From Arthrobacter_N sp051262515 (GTDB taxonomy: Bacteria > Actinomycetota > Actinomycetes > Actinomycetales > Micrococcaceae): DNA of 64,000 nt. The notes under the pieces were generated by a model. It saw only the letters and a program-made list of their open reading frames with translations, searched no databases and was not told where the DNA came from. The stretch spans positions 173,458-237,457 of the forward strand of contig NZ_JBIMER010000004.1 in assembly GCF_051262515.1 (NCBI RefSeq), read 5' to 3'. Shown in pieces: positions 1 to 9,022 of this stretch; within the stretch, counting starts at the first letter, position 1; every line of letters starts with the position of its first letter. A program made the translations under genes and the position numbers.

Positions 1-283
1 TGCTGTTCTGGCTGTCGAACACGATGCTGCCGGAAAAGATGTCTTCCTGCTCGTCGCAGGCAATCGCGACAGGCTGTTCGGTCCAGTCGGCGAGGTTTCT
101 TGACGTCGCGTGGCCCCAGGACATGTTTCCCCAGGTGTTTCCGAAGGGATTGTTTTGATAGTAGAGGTGGTACAGACCCTGATGGTAGATCAGCCCGTTG
201 GGATCGTTGAGCCACGTGTTTCGAGCCGTGTAGTGCAGGGCGGGCCGGAAGGCTTCCGGGTGGGTGGTGGTCACGGCCGTCAT
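1..283 (-). CDS. GH32 beta-fructosidase (levanase/inulinase/sucrase type), N-terminal part
   Basis: The reverse strand from ATG at 283 reads out of the window, so only about 94 residues are present. They contain the GH32 signature WLNDPNG, whose Asp is the catalytic nucleophile in this family, followed by the usual GLYHLYYQ and NMSWGHATS blocks and EDIFSGSIV. GH32 enzymes hydrolyse beta-fructosidic bonds in sucrose, inulin or levan oligomers. No signal peptide is visible, so the enzyme is probably cytoplasmic and acts after uptake. It is the last visible gene of the minus-strand operon, 86 bases after the sugar kinase. The exact substrate cannot be told from this fragment. Confidence 0.9.
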   Translation of the reverse strand, partial: MTAVTTTHPEAFRPALHYTARNTWLNDPNGLIYHQGLYHLYYQNNPFGNTWGNMSWGHATSRNLADWTEQPVAIACDEQEDIFSGSIVFDSQNS

Positions 284-369
284 GTGGGGGGTGCTCGTTT
301 CGGGATGGGGGTTCGTGGATCTTGAGGTGGCGTCGGGTCGGCCGCGGCGATGGAGCCGGGAGGTGGTGC

Positions 370-1293
370 TCAGCTGGCCAGGTGGGCACGCACTTCGGCC
401 GAGGATGGCAGGTCCGCTCCTGGGCGGGCCACGGTGATGGCGGCTGCCATGGATGCCGTGTGGGCGATCTGGTGGAGAAGTGGTGCAGGCAGCCCCTCGC
501 CCTCTCTGTTCAGGAGTCCCAGGATGAGGGCGGCCGTGTAGGAATCGCCTGCGCCGATGGTGTCAGCGACACCATATTCCACGGCCGGGACGCTGGCGTC
601 CGTGTCGGCGGTCAGTAGGAATGAACCGTTGGAGCCGCAGGTGACGACGGCCAGATCCGTGCCGAGTCCGAGGATGTGTCGGGCCACCTCTTCCGTGGAA
701 CTGCGCGGATACAACCACGCGGCGTCCTCGTCACTGAGCTTCACAACGTCCGTGAGCGGGACGAGATCTTCGAAGATGGTTCTGGCTTCGTGGTGGCTAC
801 CGAGCAGTTCGGGCCGGATGTTCGGATCGTAGGTGACGGTGCTGACGCCTGCGCAGTGCTGCAGGACCGCCTTTACACCAGCGGCACCCGGGGCCAGGAA
901 ACTGGCAATCGACCCGGTGTGCAGGAGCTTGGGAGGGTGTGCCGGGGCAAACGGGGCCAGTTGCCAGACGACGTCGAAGGAATAGGTTGCGGACCCGTCG
1001 GGGGCCAGCGTTGCCGTGGCCGTCGAGGTGGCGGCGGCGTACCGAGAGCCCGGGAGTATCTGGACGCCCGCGCCGGTGAGGTGGCTGCTGATGGCAAGCC
1101 CCCGGTCGTCCGTGCCGATTGAGGTCAGGAACCCTGTCGCCACGCCTAGGCGGGCGAGCCCGTAGGCCACATTGGCGGGTGAGCCCCCCGGGCGCTCCGT
1201 GACGCCGTCCTCTGTGCGGACCACGTCGATGAGTGCTTCGCCGACAACGACCACGTCGGGTATGCCGGAGCGTGCGGCAGCGGGTTTCATCAT
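370..1293 (-). CDS. PfkB-family sugar kinase, probable fructokinase
   Basis: 307 residues, the normal length for a ribokinase/PfkB kinase. It opens with VVVGEALIDVV, has the N-terminal glycine signature RPGGSPANVAYGLARLG (about residues 36-52), and near the C-terminus carries DTIGAGDSYTAALI (about 243-256), whose Asp in GAGD is the family's catalytic base. Fructokinases phosphorylate free fructose to fructose 6-phosphate. The neighbouring GH32 gene would supply that fructose, which supports fructose over other sugars. Two adjacent Met codons (1293 and 1290) could start the protein. The gene lies between the transporter ATPase and the GH32 gene in one operon. Confidence 0.9.
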   Translation of the reverse strand: MMKPAAARSGIPDVVVVGEALIDVVRTEDGVTERPGGSPANVAYGLARLGVATGFLTSIGTDDRGLAISSHLTGAGVQILPGSRYAAATSTATATLAPDGSATYSFDVVWQLAPFAPAHPPKLLHTGSIASFLAPGAAGVKAVLQHCAGVSTVTYDPNIRPELLGSHHEARTIFEDLVPLTDVVKLSDEDAAWLYPRSSTEEVARHILGLGTDLAVVTCGSNGSFLLTADTDASVPAVEYGVADTIGAGDSYTAALILGLLNREGEGLPAPLLHQIAHTASMAAAITVARPGADLPSSAEVRAHLAS

Positions 1294-1369
1294 GGGGTTC
1301 TTTCTCGAGTTCTTCGGCTGGCACCGGTTCCGTAGTGGGGGTGACCGGGATCGGGTTGGTGGTGTGACG

Positions 1370-2320
1370 TCAGGCGGCGGGTTCCGGCGCTTTCAGCGCC
1401 CAATGGGACGGGCTGAGTGTGACGCGTTCGCCCGTTCTCCGGCCGGCGATCCGCCCCGTGGCTTCCCTCTTCGGCGGGCGGACGCCCGGGGGCCTGTGGG
1501 CGTCGGGTACGGCGGAGAGCAACAACCGTGTGTAGGGGTGGTGGGGGGCGGCCATCAACTCGATGCTCTCGCCGCCCTCAACCAGGTCCCCGGCGCACAT
1601 CACCATGGTTGTGTCCGCGATGTAGCGTGCGGATGCGAGGTCGTGGGTGATGTAGAGCATGGACACCCCCCGTTCGTCGCGCAGCTTGCGCATCAGATTG
1701 AGAATCCCGATGCGCACGGAGACGTCGAGCATGGAGGTGGGCTCGTCGGCCAGGATGATTTCCGGTTCCACGGCCAGTGCCCTGGCGATGGCCACGCGCT
1801 GCCGTTGTCCCCCGGACAGCTGGTGGGGGTACCGGTCCAGCATCTGCTCACCGAGACCTACTGTGGCCATCAGCTCACGCAGTTTGAGTTTGAGGGCCTT
1901 CGGGCCTTCGCCTTCTCCATGGAGCTGCAAGGGGCGTGCCAGGAAGTGCTCGATGCGGTGTGCCGGGTTGAGGGATCCGAAGGGGTCTTGGAAAACCATT
2001 TGGACCTTGCTTCGGTATTTCATCGACGCCCGGCGGCGTTCGGTGGCAAAGATGTCTTGTCCGTCGATGATGAGCTGCCCGCCCGTGGGCTGCTCGAGGC
2101 GGGCAAGAATGCGAGCGATGGTGCTTTTTCCGCTGCCGGATTCCCCGACAAGCGCCACAATCTCGCCGTGGTTGATGTCGAAGGAAACGTCGTTCACCGC
2201 ACGCACGGTAGATCGGAAGGGAAAGCCCCCCAGATGGTAATCCTTGCTCAGGTTGCGTACCTGGACCAGGGGCGCCGCCTTCGTTTCGGGGCGGGATGGG
2301 GTGCTCTGCAAGGGGCTCAT
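1370..2320 (-). CDS. Oligopeptide/Dpp-type ABC transporter ATPase (DppF-like)
   Basis: An ABC ATPase of 316 residues from the ATG at 2320. It has Walker A GESGSGKST, signature LSGGQRQRVAIARAL, Walker B IILADEPTSMLD and the switch His in YITHD. The sequence can be read open further upstream to 2461, but that would run inside the preceding gene. The ATG at 2320 overlaps that gene's stop by four bases (ATGA), the usual coupled arrangement for DppD/DppF pairs. The protein should sit on the inner face of the membrane and drive import together with the 2317-3351 ATPase. The C-terminal family extension after the nucleotide-binding domain is present. Confidence 0.9.
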   Translation of the reverse strand: MSPLQSTPSRPETKAAPLVQVRNLSKDYHLGGFPFRSTVRAVNDVSFDINHGEIVALVGESGSGKSTIARILARLEQPTGGQLIIDGQDIFATERRRASMKYRSKVQMVFQDPFGSLNPAHRIEHFLARPLQLHGEGEGPKALKLKLRELMATVGLGEQMLDRYPHQLSGGQRQRVAIARALAVEPEIILADEPTSMLDVSVRIGILNLMRKLRDERGVSMLYITHDLASARYIADTTMVMCAGDLVEGGESIELMAAPHHPYTRLLLSAVPDAHRPPGVRPPKREATGRIAGRRTGERVTLSPSHWALKAPEPAA

Positions 2321-3351
2321 CGGCTTGTCCTTTCGCTGGGGGCGACGTGTTCGGGGACCAGCAGGCACGCCGCATCGTGGCGTGCGGCCACCTGAAGGAG
2401 CGGTGGCTCGATGCCGCGGCACGCGTCCACGGCGAGGGGGCACCGGGGATGGAAGCGGCACCCGGTGGGCGGGTGGGCCATATTCGGCGGGGCGTCCGGG
2501 ATGCCGGTCAGCTCCACCCTCGGTCCGGTCAGCGGAGGGAACGCTCCCATGAGGGCGCTGGTGTAGGGGTGCAGCGGGTTGCCCAGCATGTTCTTGGAGG
2601 GCGCGACCTCGACGAGCTTGCCCGCGTACATCACGGCCATGCGGTGGGAGAGCTCGACCATGAGGGAGATGTCGTGCGTGATGAACAGAATGGAGAATCC
2701 CAGCTCCTGCTGGAGTTCCTTGATCTGGTGCATGATTTCCTGCTGCACGACCACGTCCAGGGCCGTGGTGGGTTCGTCCATGATGAGAAGTGAGGGTTTG
2801 AGCGCCAGCGCGATTGCGATGACGGCTCGTTGGCGCATTCCGCCGGAGAGCTGGTGCGGGTAGGACTTGAGGCGGTCGGGGCTGATGTCGACAAGTTTCA
2901 GCAGCTCCGCGGCGCGTTCCCGGGCGGCTTTCTTGGGCATCCGTTCATGCGTGGTGAAGACGTCGACGATCTGGTCTCCGATGGTCATGACGGGGTTAAG
3001 GGAGTTCATGGCGCTCTGGAAGACCATGGCCACGTCGCGCCAGCGGGTGCGTCTCAGTTCTTCCTCGCCCAGGGCCAGGAGATTTTTTCCGTTGAGCTCG
3101 ATGGATCCGCCTGTGATGCTGGCCGGCACCTGCAGGAGCCGCATGACCGCGTTCGCGATGGTGGACTTGCCGCAGCCTGATTCGCCGGCGAGCCCGAACA
3201 CTTCCCCCGCGCCGATATCGAAGCTGACGCCATCCACGGCGGTGACGTTTCCGCTCTCCGCCCTGTACTGAACCCTCAGGTCTCTTACGCTCAGCACGGG
3301 GGCGGCGGCACGGCCGGTGTATCCGCGGTTCCGTTCGGTCAAGGTCTCCAC
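2317..3351 (-). CDS. Oligopeptide/Dpp-type ABC transporter ATPase (DppD-like)
   Basis: 344 residues. Walker A GESGCGKST, signature LSGGMRQRAVIAIALAL, Walker B LLIMDEPTTALDV and FITHD are all intact. The C-terminus carries the peptide-transporter extension with the pattern GCRFHPRCPLAVDAC, a cysteine-containing segment known from oligopeptide permease ATPases. It starts three bases after the DppC-like gene and overlaps the next ATPase gene by four bases. Transporters of this peptide-like class are also known to import oligosaccharides. With a fructokinase and GH32 enzyme in the operon, the cargo is probably fructo-oligosaccharide rather than peptide; that is inference from context. Confidence 0.9.
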   Translation of the reverse strand: METLTERNRGYTGRAAAPVLSVRDLRVQYRAESGNVTAVDGVSFDIGAGEVFGLAGESGCGKSTIANAVMRLLQVPASITGGSIELNGKNLLALGEEELRRTRWRDVAMVFQSAMNSLNPVMTIGDQIVDVFTTHERMPKKAARERAAELLKLVDISPDRLKSYPHQLSGGMRQRAVIAIALALKPSLLIMDEPTTALDVVVQQEIMHQIKELQQELGFSILFITHDISLMVELSHRMAVMYAGKLVEVAPSKNMLGNPLHPYTSALMGAFPPLTGPRVELTGIPDAPPNMAHPPTGCRFHPRCPLAVDACRGIEPPLLQVAARHDAACLLVPEHVAPSERTSR

Positions 3352-3354
3352 GGG

Positions 3355-4293
3355 TCAGCCTTTCTTTTCCGCGCGCAGGCGAGGGTTGGTGATTTCATCG
3401 ACGGCGTAGTTGATCATGGCCAGGGCGAATGCGACGACGGCGATGGCAACGCCCGAGGGCAGGAGCACCCACCAGTCGCCGGTCATGAGGGCGCCGTCGT
3501 TGTTGGCCCAATAGAGGTTGGTTCCCCAGCTGACGGACCCCGTGTCTCCGAGCCCCAGGAACTCCAGGCTCGCTTGGGCTCCGATGCCGTAAATGACGCA
3601 GCCGAGCAGGGTGCTCATAACGATGGAGGCCATGTTGGGCAGGATTTCCCGGAACATGATGCGCCAGGCTTTCTCGCCGGTCACCACCGCCGCGGCGACG
3701 AAGTCCTTGCTGCGCAGCGACAGGGCCTGGGAGCGCAGCACGCGGGCGCTGCCCGCCCAGCCGGTGATGACCAGGACGACGACGACGGTGGTGGGGCCCG
3801 GCGGCAGGAACGCGGCGAGCACGACCAGGAGCGGAAGTCCGGGGATGAGGAGGAAGATGTTGGTCAGGAGCGAGAGTGCTTCGTCCGTGGACTTGCCGAA
3901 GTATGCGGAGGCGATGCCGATGAGGCAGCCGATGAAGGTCGCGGCCAGACCGACGATGAATCCGACCGTCAGCGAGCTCCGGGATCCCCACAGTGTAAGG
4001 GCGAGCACGTCCTGGCCTTTGGAGGTGGTTCCGAGCAGGTGGCTCGCGGATGGGGGCAGGGATGCCTCGGGACCGAAGTCGGAGGGGTTTCCCGGTGCCA
4101 GCACGGGCGCCAGCAGTGCCAGGAGTGCGAACACGGCCAGGACGGCCAGCCCGAAGAGGGCCTTCTTGTTTGTGAGGACGCCGTGGACGAACCCTCCGTG
4201 GACCAGGCGTCCGGAGACCGGAGGTTCCGGTACCTGAACGGTGGGGTTGCCCGCCGTCGTGCTCGCGGTGGGTGTTGAATCTGTGAGTGACAT
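3355..4293 (-). CDS. ABC transporter permease (DppC-like)
   Basis: 312 residues with about six membrane segments, the first at residues 44-66. After it comes the DppC-type periplasmic block with HLLGTTSKGQDVLAL. The cytoplasmic EAA-like loop contains VTGEKAWRIMFREILPN, where the ATPases dock. It starts 13 bases after the DppB-like gene. The N-terminal 35 residues are Thr/Pro-rich and cytosolic, common in actinobacterial members. With 4307-5284 it would form the heterodimeric channel of the importer. Confidence 0.9.
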   Translation of the reverse strand: MSLTDSTPTASTTAGNPTVQVPEPPVSGRLVHGGFVHGVLTNKKALFGLAVLAVFALLALLAPVLAPGNPSDFGPEASLPPSASHLLGTTSKGQDVLALTLWGSRSSLTVGFIVGLAATFIGCLIGIASAYFGKSTDEALSLLTNIFLLIPGLPLLVVLAAFLPPGPTTVVVVLVITGWAGSARVLRSQALSLRSKDFVAAAVVTGEKAWRIMFREILPNMASIVMSTLLGCVIYGIGAQASLEFLGLGDTGSVSWGTNLYWANNDGALMTGDWWVLLPSGVAIAVVAFALAMINYAVDEITNPRLRAEKKG

Positions 4294-4306
4294 GGGGAAC
4301 CCGTTT

Positions 4307-5284
4307 CTAGCTGACCCGGACCCGGGGGTCCAGCCGTACGTAGATGATGTCGACGAGGAAGTTGGCCGCCAGCACGGCGGCGGTGATCGTCAGGAAGATG
4401 CCTTGGGTCAGCGGGTAGTCCAGCGCCTGGACGGAGGTCAGGAGCTGGTAGCCGATGCCCGGGTACGCGAACACGGTCTCGGTCAGGAGAGCGCCGCCGA
4501 CGACGAAGCCCAGCGACATGCCGAAGGACGTCACCGAGGGAAGCATTGCGTTGCGTGCCGCGTACTGGAACATGATCCGCGAGGGACGCAGTCCCTTGGC
4601 CCTGGCCATCGTGATGTAGTCCTCGGCGGTGGTGGCGATCATCGTGTTGCGCATCCCCAGCATCCAGCCTCCGACGGAGACCAACACAATGGTCAGGGCG
4701 GGGAGGATGAGGTGTGCGATGACGTCGCCGATGTATTCGAGGGAGAACGATGCGTTGAGCCCCGTGGAGAAGGCATGGCTCAGAGGCAGCCAGCCCAGGG
4801 TTATCCCGAAGAGGTAAAGGGCGGCCATGGCCAGCCAAAAGTAGGGGAACGATCCGATGAAAATCAACAACGGCGGAAAGACCGAGTCCAGAAACTTTCC
4901 GCGCCGCCACGCCGCCAGAATGCCGAGGAAATTTCCCAGGATGACGGCGATGATCAGGGACGTGCCGCCGAGCAGGAGGGTCCATCCGATTTGTGACCCG
5001 ATCACCTCCGAAACGGGGGCGGGAAACCGGGACAGCGAGATGCCCATGTCGCCCTGGAGGATGTTGCCGATGTAGGTGAAATACTGCTCCCACATGGGCC
5101 TGTCGTCCAGGCCGAAGAGCCGGCGAAGCGCATCCACCTGGTCAGGGCGCATCTGGGTCTGGACTTGGGAGAACATCCTGCTGACAGGATCCCCGGGCAT
5201 CAACCTCGGGAGGAAGAAGTTCAGGGTGATGCAAGCCCAGAATGCGAGGACGTAGAACCCTAGGCGGCGAAGGAGGAATACCAT
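4307..5284 (-). CDS. ABC transporter permease (DppB-like)
   Basis: 325 residues, starting MVFLLRRLGFYVLAFW, the typical DppB membrane anchor. It is followed by the LPRLMPGDPV motif seen in nearly all DppB/OppB proteins and a further five membrane helices. The coupling loop MARAKGLRPSRIMFQYAARN is intact and the C-terminus ends IIYVRLDPRVRVS, also typical. It lies downstream of the binding-protein gene with about 135 bases between them. No frameshift or odd codon use is seen. Confidence 0.92.
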   Translation of the reverse strand: MVFLLRRLGFYVLAFWACITLNFFLPRLMPGDPVSRMFSQVQTQMRPDQVDALRRLFGLDDRPMWEQYFTYIGNILQGDMGISLSRFPAPVSEVIGSQIGWTLLLGGTSLIIAVILGNFLGILAAWRRGKFLDSVFPPLLIFIGSFPYFWLAMAALYLFGITLGWLPLSHAFSTGLNASFSLEYIGDVIAHLILPALTIVLVSVGGWMLGMRNTMIATTAEDYITMARAKGLRPSRIMFQYAARNAMLPSVTSFGMSLGFVVGGALLTETVFAYPGIGYQLLTSVQALDYPLTQGIFLTITAAVLAANFLVDIIYVRLDPRVRVS

Positions 5285-5421
5285 GATTCCGTTTCTTTCT
5301 TGATGGTTGCGCGTCCCGGGAGTGCTCCGGGACCGGCAGGTGGTGGCGGGGTGGGTGCTTTGTGCATGCCTCGGCTTGAGTGTCTGTTCGGGGCCGGCGG
5401 CCCCGAACAGACACCCGATGC

Positions 5422-7095
5422 CTACTGGGCCGGCTCGAGCGAGGTCAGCACCAGCACCGTGGTGGCGGAGCGGGCCGAAAGGGTTGCGTACGGGTTCTCG
5501 CTGCTGGGCCAGCCCGTGAATCGCTCATCGGTGTACGCGCCCCACACCGGGCCGGAAAACAGCGGGATAACCGGGGCAACTTCATCGAAGCGTGCCTGAA
5601 GCTCGCTGACGAGGGCCTTCTGCCCCGCCGGGTCTGCCGTTGCCACCAGCTCATCGAGCGTCGCGGTAGCTTCCGCGTCGCCGAATCGATGGTAGTTTTC
5701 GTTGGCCGTCTTGCCGACCGGCTTCACGACCGCCTCGGACATGACGCCCCGGTAGAACTCGACGGGCGTTGCGCCCGCGTTGCTCCAGACGATGCCGCTG
5801 TCGAAGGATCCGTCCGTGTAGCCGGAGACGACCTGGGACCAGTCCGGGGAGTTGACCTCAACCTTCACGCCAATTTTTTCCATGTTCTTGGAAATGATTT
5901 GGGCGACGGAGAGCCAGTCCGAGGAGGCCGATCCGACGGAGAACTTGAACTGGAACGGCTTGCCGTCCTTGAGTGTGCGGAGGCCGTCGGCGCCCTTTGC
6001 GTAGCCGGCGTCGTCGAGCATCTGGTTGGCCTTGTCCACGTCCAGCTTCGTCCACTCGCACTTGTCTACGATGCTCTGGTCGCGCCAGCTGCTGTAGGCG
6101 TCGCTGAGGCCGGTGCAGTCGGCTGGCTGGGTGTAACCGGACATGCCCAGGTCGGCGACCTGGTCCCGGTCCACGGCCATGCTGAGGGCCTTGCGGACAA
6201 CGGGATCATTGAAAGGGGCCTTGGTGGTGTTCAGTTGCCAGTTGATCGTGCCTCCGGTGGTGGGGTACCAGAAGTTGCGGTGTTCCGGATCCTTGTCGAC
6301 ATAGGTTTTCTGGACGTTGGGGATGAACTGGTCGCTCCAGTCCACGTCGCCGTTCTGCAGAGCCAGGTTGGCCCCGGAGTTGCCGGCGAAGGCGAGCATC
6401 CTGATGCCGGCGAGCTGCTGCTTCTCCGGCTGCCAGTAGGTGGGATTCTTGTGCAGTTCGTACGACTGGGTCTGGAAACGGGAGACCTGCGTGTAGGGGC
6501 CGGTGCCGACCGGGGTGTCGTTGGTGGCCTTCGCCGGGTCCGCGATCTCGGACCAGACGTGCTTGGGCGCGATGACCTGCTGCCCGACTTCGAAGAGTCC
6601 GGGGGCGTAGGGCTTGTTGAAATCGAAGCGGACGGTGTGCGTGTTGACGGCGGAGACCTTGGCCAGATAGTCGAATCCGCCCAGGATCTCCTTCTGGAGC
6701 TTGAAGGTGTACACGACGTCGTCGGCGGTCAGGGGCTTCCCGTCCGACCACTTGACCCCGTCGCGGAGCGTGAACGTCACTCCCCTGCCGTCGTCGTCCG
6801 CCTTCCACGACGCGCCGAGCCACGGTACCGGCTCCCCCTTGACGGGGTTCACGATCAGAAGCGGCTCGAAGACCGACTGCTGCGTCATCGGCAGCGCGTT
6901 CGGGGAGAACGGGTTGAAATTACTGGTGAACGTTGCCGTGTCCTCCCGGGGGATGGTCAGGAGTTCGTTGGCGGCCGCGCCGTTTGCCGCACCTTCCGAC
7001 GCGCTGGGTGCGGTGCAGCCGGAGAGGGCCAGCGCGCCAATCGCCAAGGTGGCCGCAACAACCGTCAGTGACCTGTTGGGGTGGATTTTGGGCAT
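5422..7095 (-). CDS. Substrate-binding lipoprotein of ABC transporter (SBP family 5)
   Basis: 557 residues from the ATG at 7095. A short basic N-terminus and hydrophobic stretch end in the lipobox LALSGC (Cys about residue 24), so the mature protein is lipid-anchored outside the membrane. The body shows family-5 features: TFTLRDGVKWSDGKPLTADDVVYTF near residue 110 and VRKALSMAVDRDQVADLG around 290. An open extension to 7188 exists but overlaps the regulator gene and would bury the signal peptide, so 7095 is preferred. It is the first transporter gene, 35 bases after the regulator. Confidence 0.92.
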   Translation of the reverse strand: MPKIHPNRSLTVVAATLAIGALALSGCTAPSASEGAANGAAANELLTIPREDTATFTSNFNPFSPNALPMTQQSVFEPLLIVNPVKGEPVPWLGASWKADDDGRGVTFTLRDGVKWSDGKPLTADDVVYTFKLQKEILGGFDYLAKVSAVNTHTVRFDFNKPYAPGLFEVGQQVIAPKHVWSEIADPAKATNDTPVGTGPYTQVSRFQTQSYELHKNPTYWQPEKQQLAGIRMLAFAGNSGANLALQNGDVDWSDQFIPNVQKTYVDKDPEHRNFWYPTTGGTINWQLNTTKAPFNDPVVRKALSMAVDRDQVADLGMSGYTQPADCTGLSDAYSSWRDQSIVDKCEWTKLDVDKANQMLDDAGYAKGADGLRTLKDGKPFQFKFSVGSASSDWLSVAQIISKNMEKIGVKVEVNSPDWSQVVSGYTDGSFDSGIVWSNAGATPVEFYRGVMSEAVVKPVGKTANENYHRFGDAEATATLDELVATADPAGQKALVSELQARFDEVAPVIPLFSGPVWGAYTDERFTGWPSSENPYATLSARSATTVLVLTSLEPAQ

Positions 7096-7130
7096 GAGGG
7101 AGCTCGTTTCGTTGGTGGAAGGGAAAGGGG

Positions 7131-8177
7131 TTAGCGGATGGTGGACGGGACAGGCAGACGCACGGATGTGCGCTCGACCAAAGGACATTCGACAACGCGT
7201 TGGAGCGGTTCCATGTTGCGGTCCGCCGCTAGTTGGGCCAGCAGCGCGACACCAGTGACTCCCATTTGCCGGAAGGGAAGCGCAACGGTCGTCAGGCTGG
7301 GCCGCAGGTAGTTGGCGATGATTTCCTGGTTGTCGAAGCCAACCACGGAGATGTCGTCCCCGATGCGAAGCCCGCGTTCTTTGATGGCGTCGTAGGCGCC
7401 CATGGCCATGCGGTCGGTGGCGCAGAAGATCGCAGTTGGTGGCTCTGCGCCGTCGAGGAGGGAGACTGCCGCACGGTAGCCCTGGTCCGCCTCGCCGTCC
7501 TCGTTGATGACCAGCCGCTCGTCCAGGCCGAGACCTGCCTGCTCCAGCGCACGGACGTAACCGGCCCGACGGCCGACGGCAGCCGGAATAACCGGGTCCA
7601 GATTGATCAGCCCAATCCGGTCGTGTCCGGCCGCGATGAGTCTCGCGGTGGCGGCATAGCCGCCCTGGGCCTCATCCGGAATGACGGAAGGGAAACCACC
7701 CGACTCGTCGAAGCAGTGAACCAGGACTGTCGGAACCTCGGCCGCAACAGATGGCAGCCTCACTCCCCGATGCCAGTTCGTCGCGTAGATCAGGCCTTCG
7801 ACACGGTGCTCAAGCATCGTCTCGATGGCCCGCCGGTCAGTGTCACTGTTGCCGTCGGTATTGGCGATCAGCAGTGTCTTGCCTTCCCGCGCGGCCTGCT
7901 CCTCGGCGCCGCGTACGGTATCGGCGGCATATGGCGCCGTCACGATTTCAGTGATGAGCCCGTAGAGCTTGGTCTGTTTGGACGCCAAGGCACGTGCCCC
8001 GGCGTTTGGGCGGTAGCCCAACTCCGTCACGGCCTGGTGGACGCGGTCACGGGTTTCTTCTGGGATTCCGTTCCCGGTCCCTCCGTTCAGGACAAACGAA
8101 ACGGTCGTGCGAGACACTCCCACGTGGTTCGCGACATCCTGCATCGTCACTTTGACCTGCCGAGAGTTCGTCATCAT
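7131..8177 (-). CDS. LacI-family transcriptional regulator
   Basis: 348 residues. The N-terminal helix-turn-helix reads TMQDVANHVGVSRTTVSFVLN, with the hinge helix YRPNAGARALAS near residues 56-67. The remainder is the periplasmic-binding-like sensor domain, including the conserved IFCATDRMAMGAYDAIKERG and DISVVGFDNQEI. It is the first gene of the operon. Its own promoter is overlapped by a double palindrome (8223-8257), so it probably represses itself and the downstream uptake genes until a sugar or sugar phosphate binds. The inducer is not visible from sequence. Confidence 0.93.
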   Translation of the reverse strand: MMTNSRQVKVTMQDVANHVGVSRTTVSFVLNGGTGNGIPEETRDRVHQAVTELGYRPNAGARALASKQTKLYGLITEIVTAPYAADTVRGAEEQAAREGKTLLIANTDGNSDTDRRAIETMLEHRVEGLIYATNWHRGVRLPSVAAEVPTVLVHCFDESGGFPSVIPDEAQGGYAATARLIAAGHDRIGLINLDPVIPAAVGRRAGYVRALEQAGLGLDERLVINEDGEADQGYRAAVSLLDGAEPPTAIFCATDRMAMGAYDAIKERGLRIGDDISVVGFDNQEIIANYLRPSLTTVALPFRQMGVTGVALLAQLAADRNMEPLQRVVECPLVERTSVRLPVPSTIR

Positions 8178-8222
8178 TGACCATCCGATGTCTACAAGGA
8201 GAAGGGGTAGTGGAGGAACAAA

Positions 8223-8257
8223 CCTACTGATGCGCGTTACTAACGCGCGTTAGTAGG
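8223..8257. promoter_or_regulatory. Double palindromic operator for the LacI-type regulator
   Basis: Two overlapping palindromes: a perfect 18-base one at 8238-8255 (core ACTAACGCGCGTTAGT) and a 35-base imperfect one centred on 8240 (15 of 17 pairs match; arms 8223-8239 and 8241-8257). The central CG-rich symmetry is typical of LacI-family operators. It lies just downstream of the predicted start of transcription of the regulator gene. Confidence 0.8.
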
Positions 8258-8267
8258 TGTGATATAG

Positions 8268-8297
8268 AACATATCCTCTGTCGGCGTGGCGTGTCAA
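8268..8297 (-). promoter_or_regulatory. Promoter of the regulator/transport operon
   Basis: On the minus strand, a consensus -35 TTGACA (8297-8292), an 18-base spacer and a -10 TATGTT (8273-8268). The start of transcription would fall near 8261, directly in front of the operator, so repressor binding would block initiation or early elongation. Confidence 0.65.
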
Positions 8298-8695
8298 GCA
8301 GTCAGTGCCCGCCACCCCGGCACCTCTCTGTGTTGATGAACGTGGCCGGCATCCGACGCATCAGGTCCGGCGAGGCCTGGGCGAACGTTGCGTGAGGCCA
8401 TCAGGACCTGCCAAGAGCCCCGACGTCATCGGGGCCGGGAACCGAACCGCTGTGCGACGATGTCCGACTGCTCACGCCGGCGGGCGGAGCGCGTACCCAT
8501 CGATACCCCTGCCCCACCCTCCAACAGGCCCCGATGCCCGCACCGTCCTCCAGGTTTGGCCGGCATCCACGCAGACTGGCGGTGGCGTCCCGGCGCGGGA
8601 CCGGTTCGATGTGTGTTTCGTCAACTTTAAGCAGGGCGTTTCGGCGCTAAGAATCGGGCCACGTTGGCATGGTTTTGGTCCGTTTCGGCGGCTGG
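8298..8695. other. Gene-free stretch between promoter and IS21 remnant
   Basis: No convincing gene is seen. From about 8610 the sequence looks like the end of an IS21-type element (a TGTGTTTCGTCAACTTTAAG block and repeated GTTTCGGCG motifs) leading into the istB-like remnant. Confidence 0.4.
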
Positions 8696-9018
8696 CTATT
8701 TCATGAGGGCGTTTTTGACACGGTAGGACTCACCGCAAAATTGCGGGAGTCGTCCGTGGTGCACGAGTCGGTCGATGACGGCGGCGACCATGTTGTCGTC
8801 GCCGAAGACCTTTCCCCAGCGGGAGAACTCCAAATTCGTGGTGATGATCAGGCGGCGTTTCTCGTACCCCTCGGAGATGACCTGGAAGAGCAGGCGGGCG
8901 CCTTCGGTGTCGATCGGGAGGTAGCCCAGTTCGTCGATGGCGATGAGCTGGTTCTTGGCCAGGGACGCGAGTTCCTTGTCCAGCCGGTCCTCGTCTTTGG
9001 CCCGTCGCAGCATCATGA
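8696..9018 (-). pseudogene. IS21-family helper ATPase IstB, C-terminal fragment
   Basis: About 107 residues match the C-terminal half of IstB: LIAIDELGYLPID is Walker B, followed by the family blocks LLFQVISEGYEKR, ITTNLEFSRW and VFGDD...IDRLVHH. The Walker A half is missing. The IS1182-type element begins at this point, but the DNA on its other side does not encode the missing half. The gene was therefore already truncated, or a rearrangement removed it. No IstA transposase is nearby. Confidence 0.85.
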
Positions 9019-9022
9019 CTAG

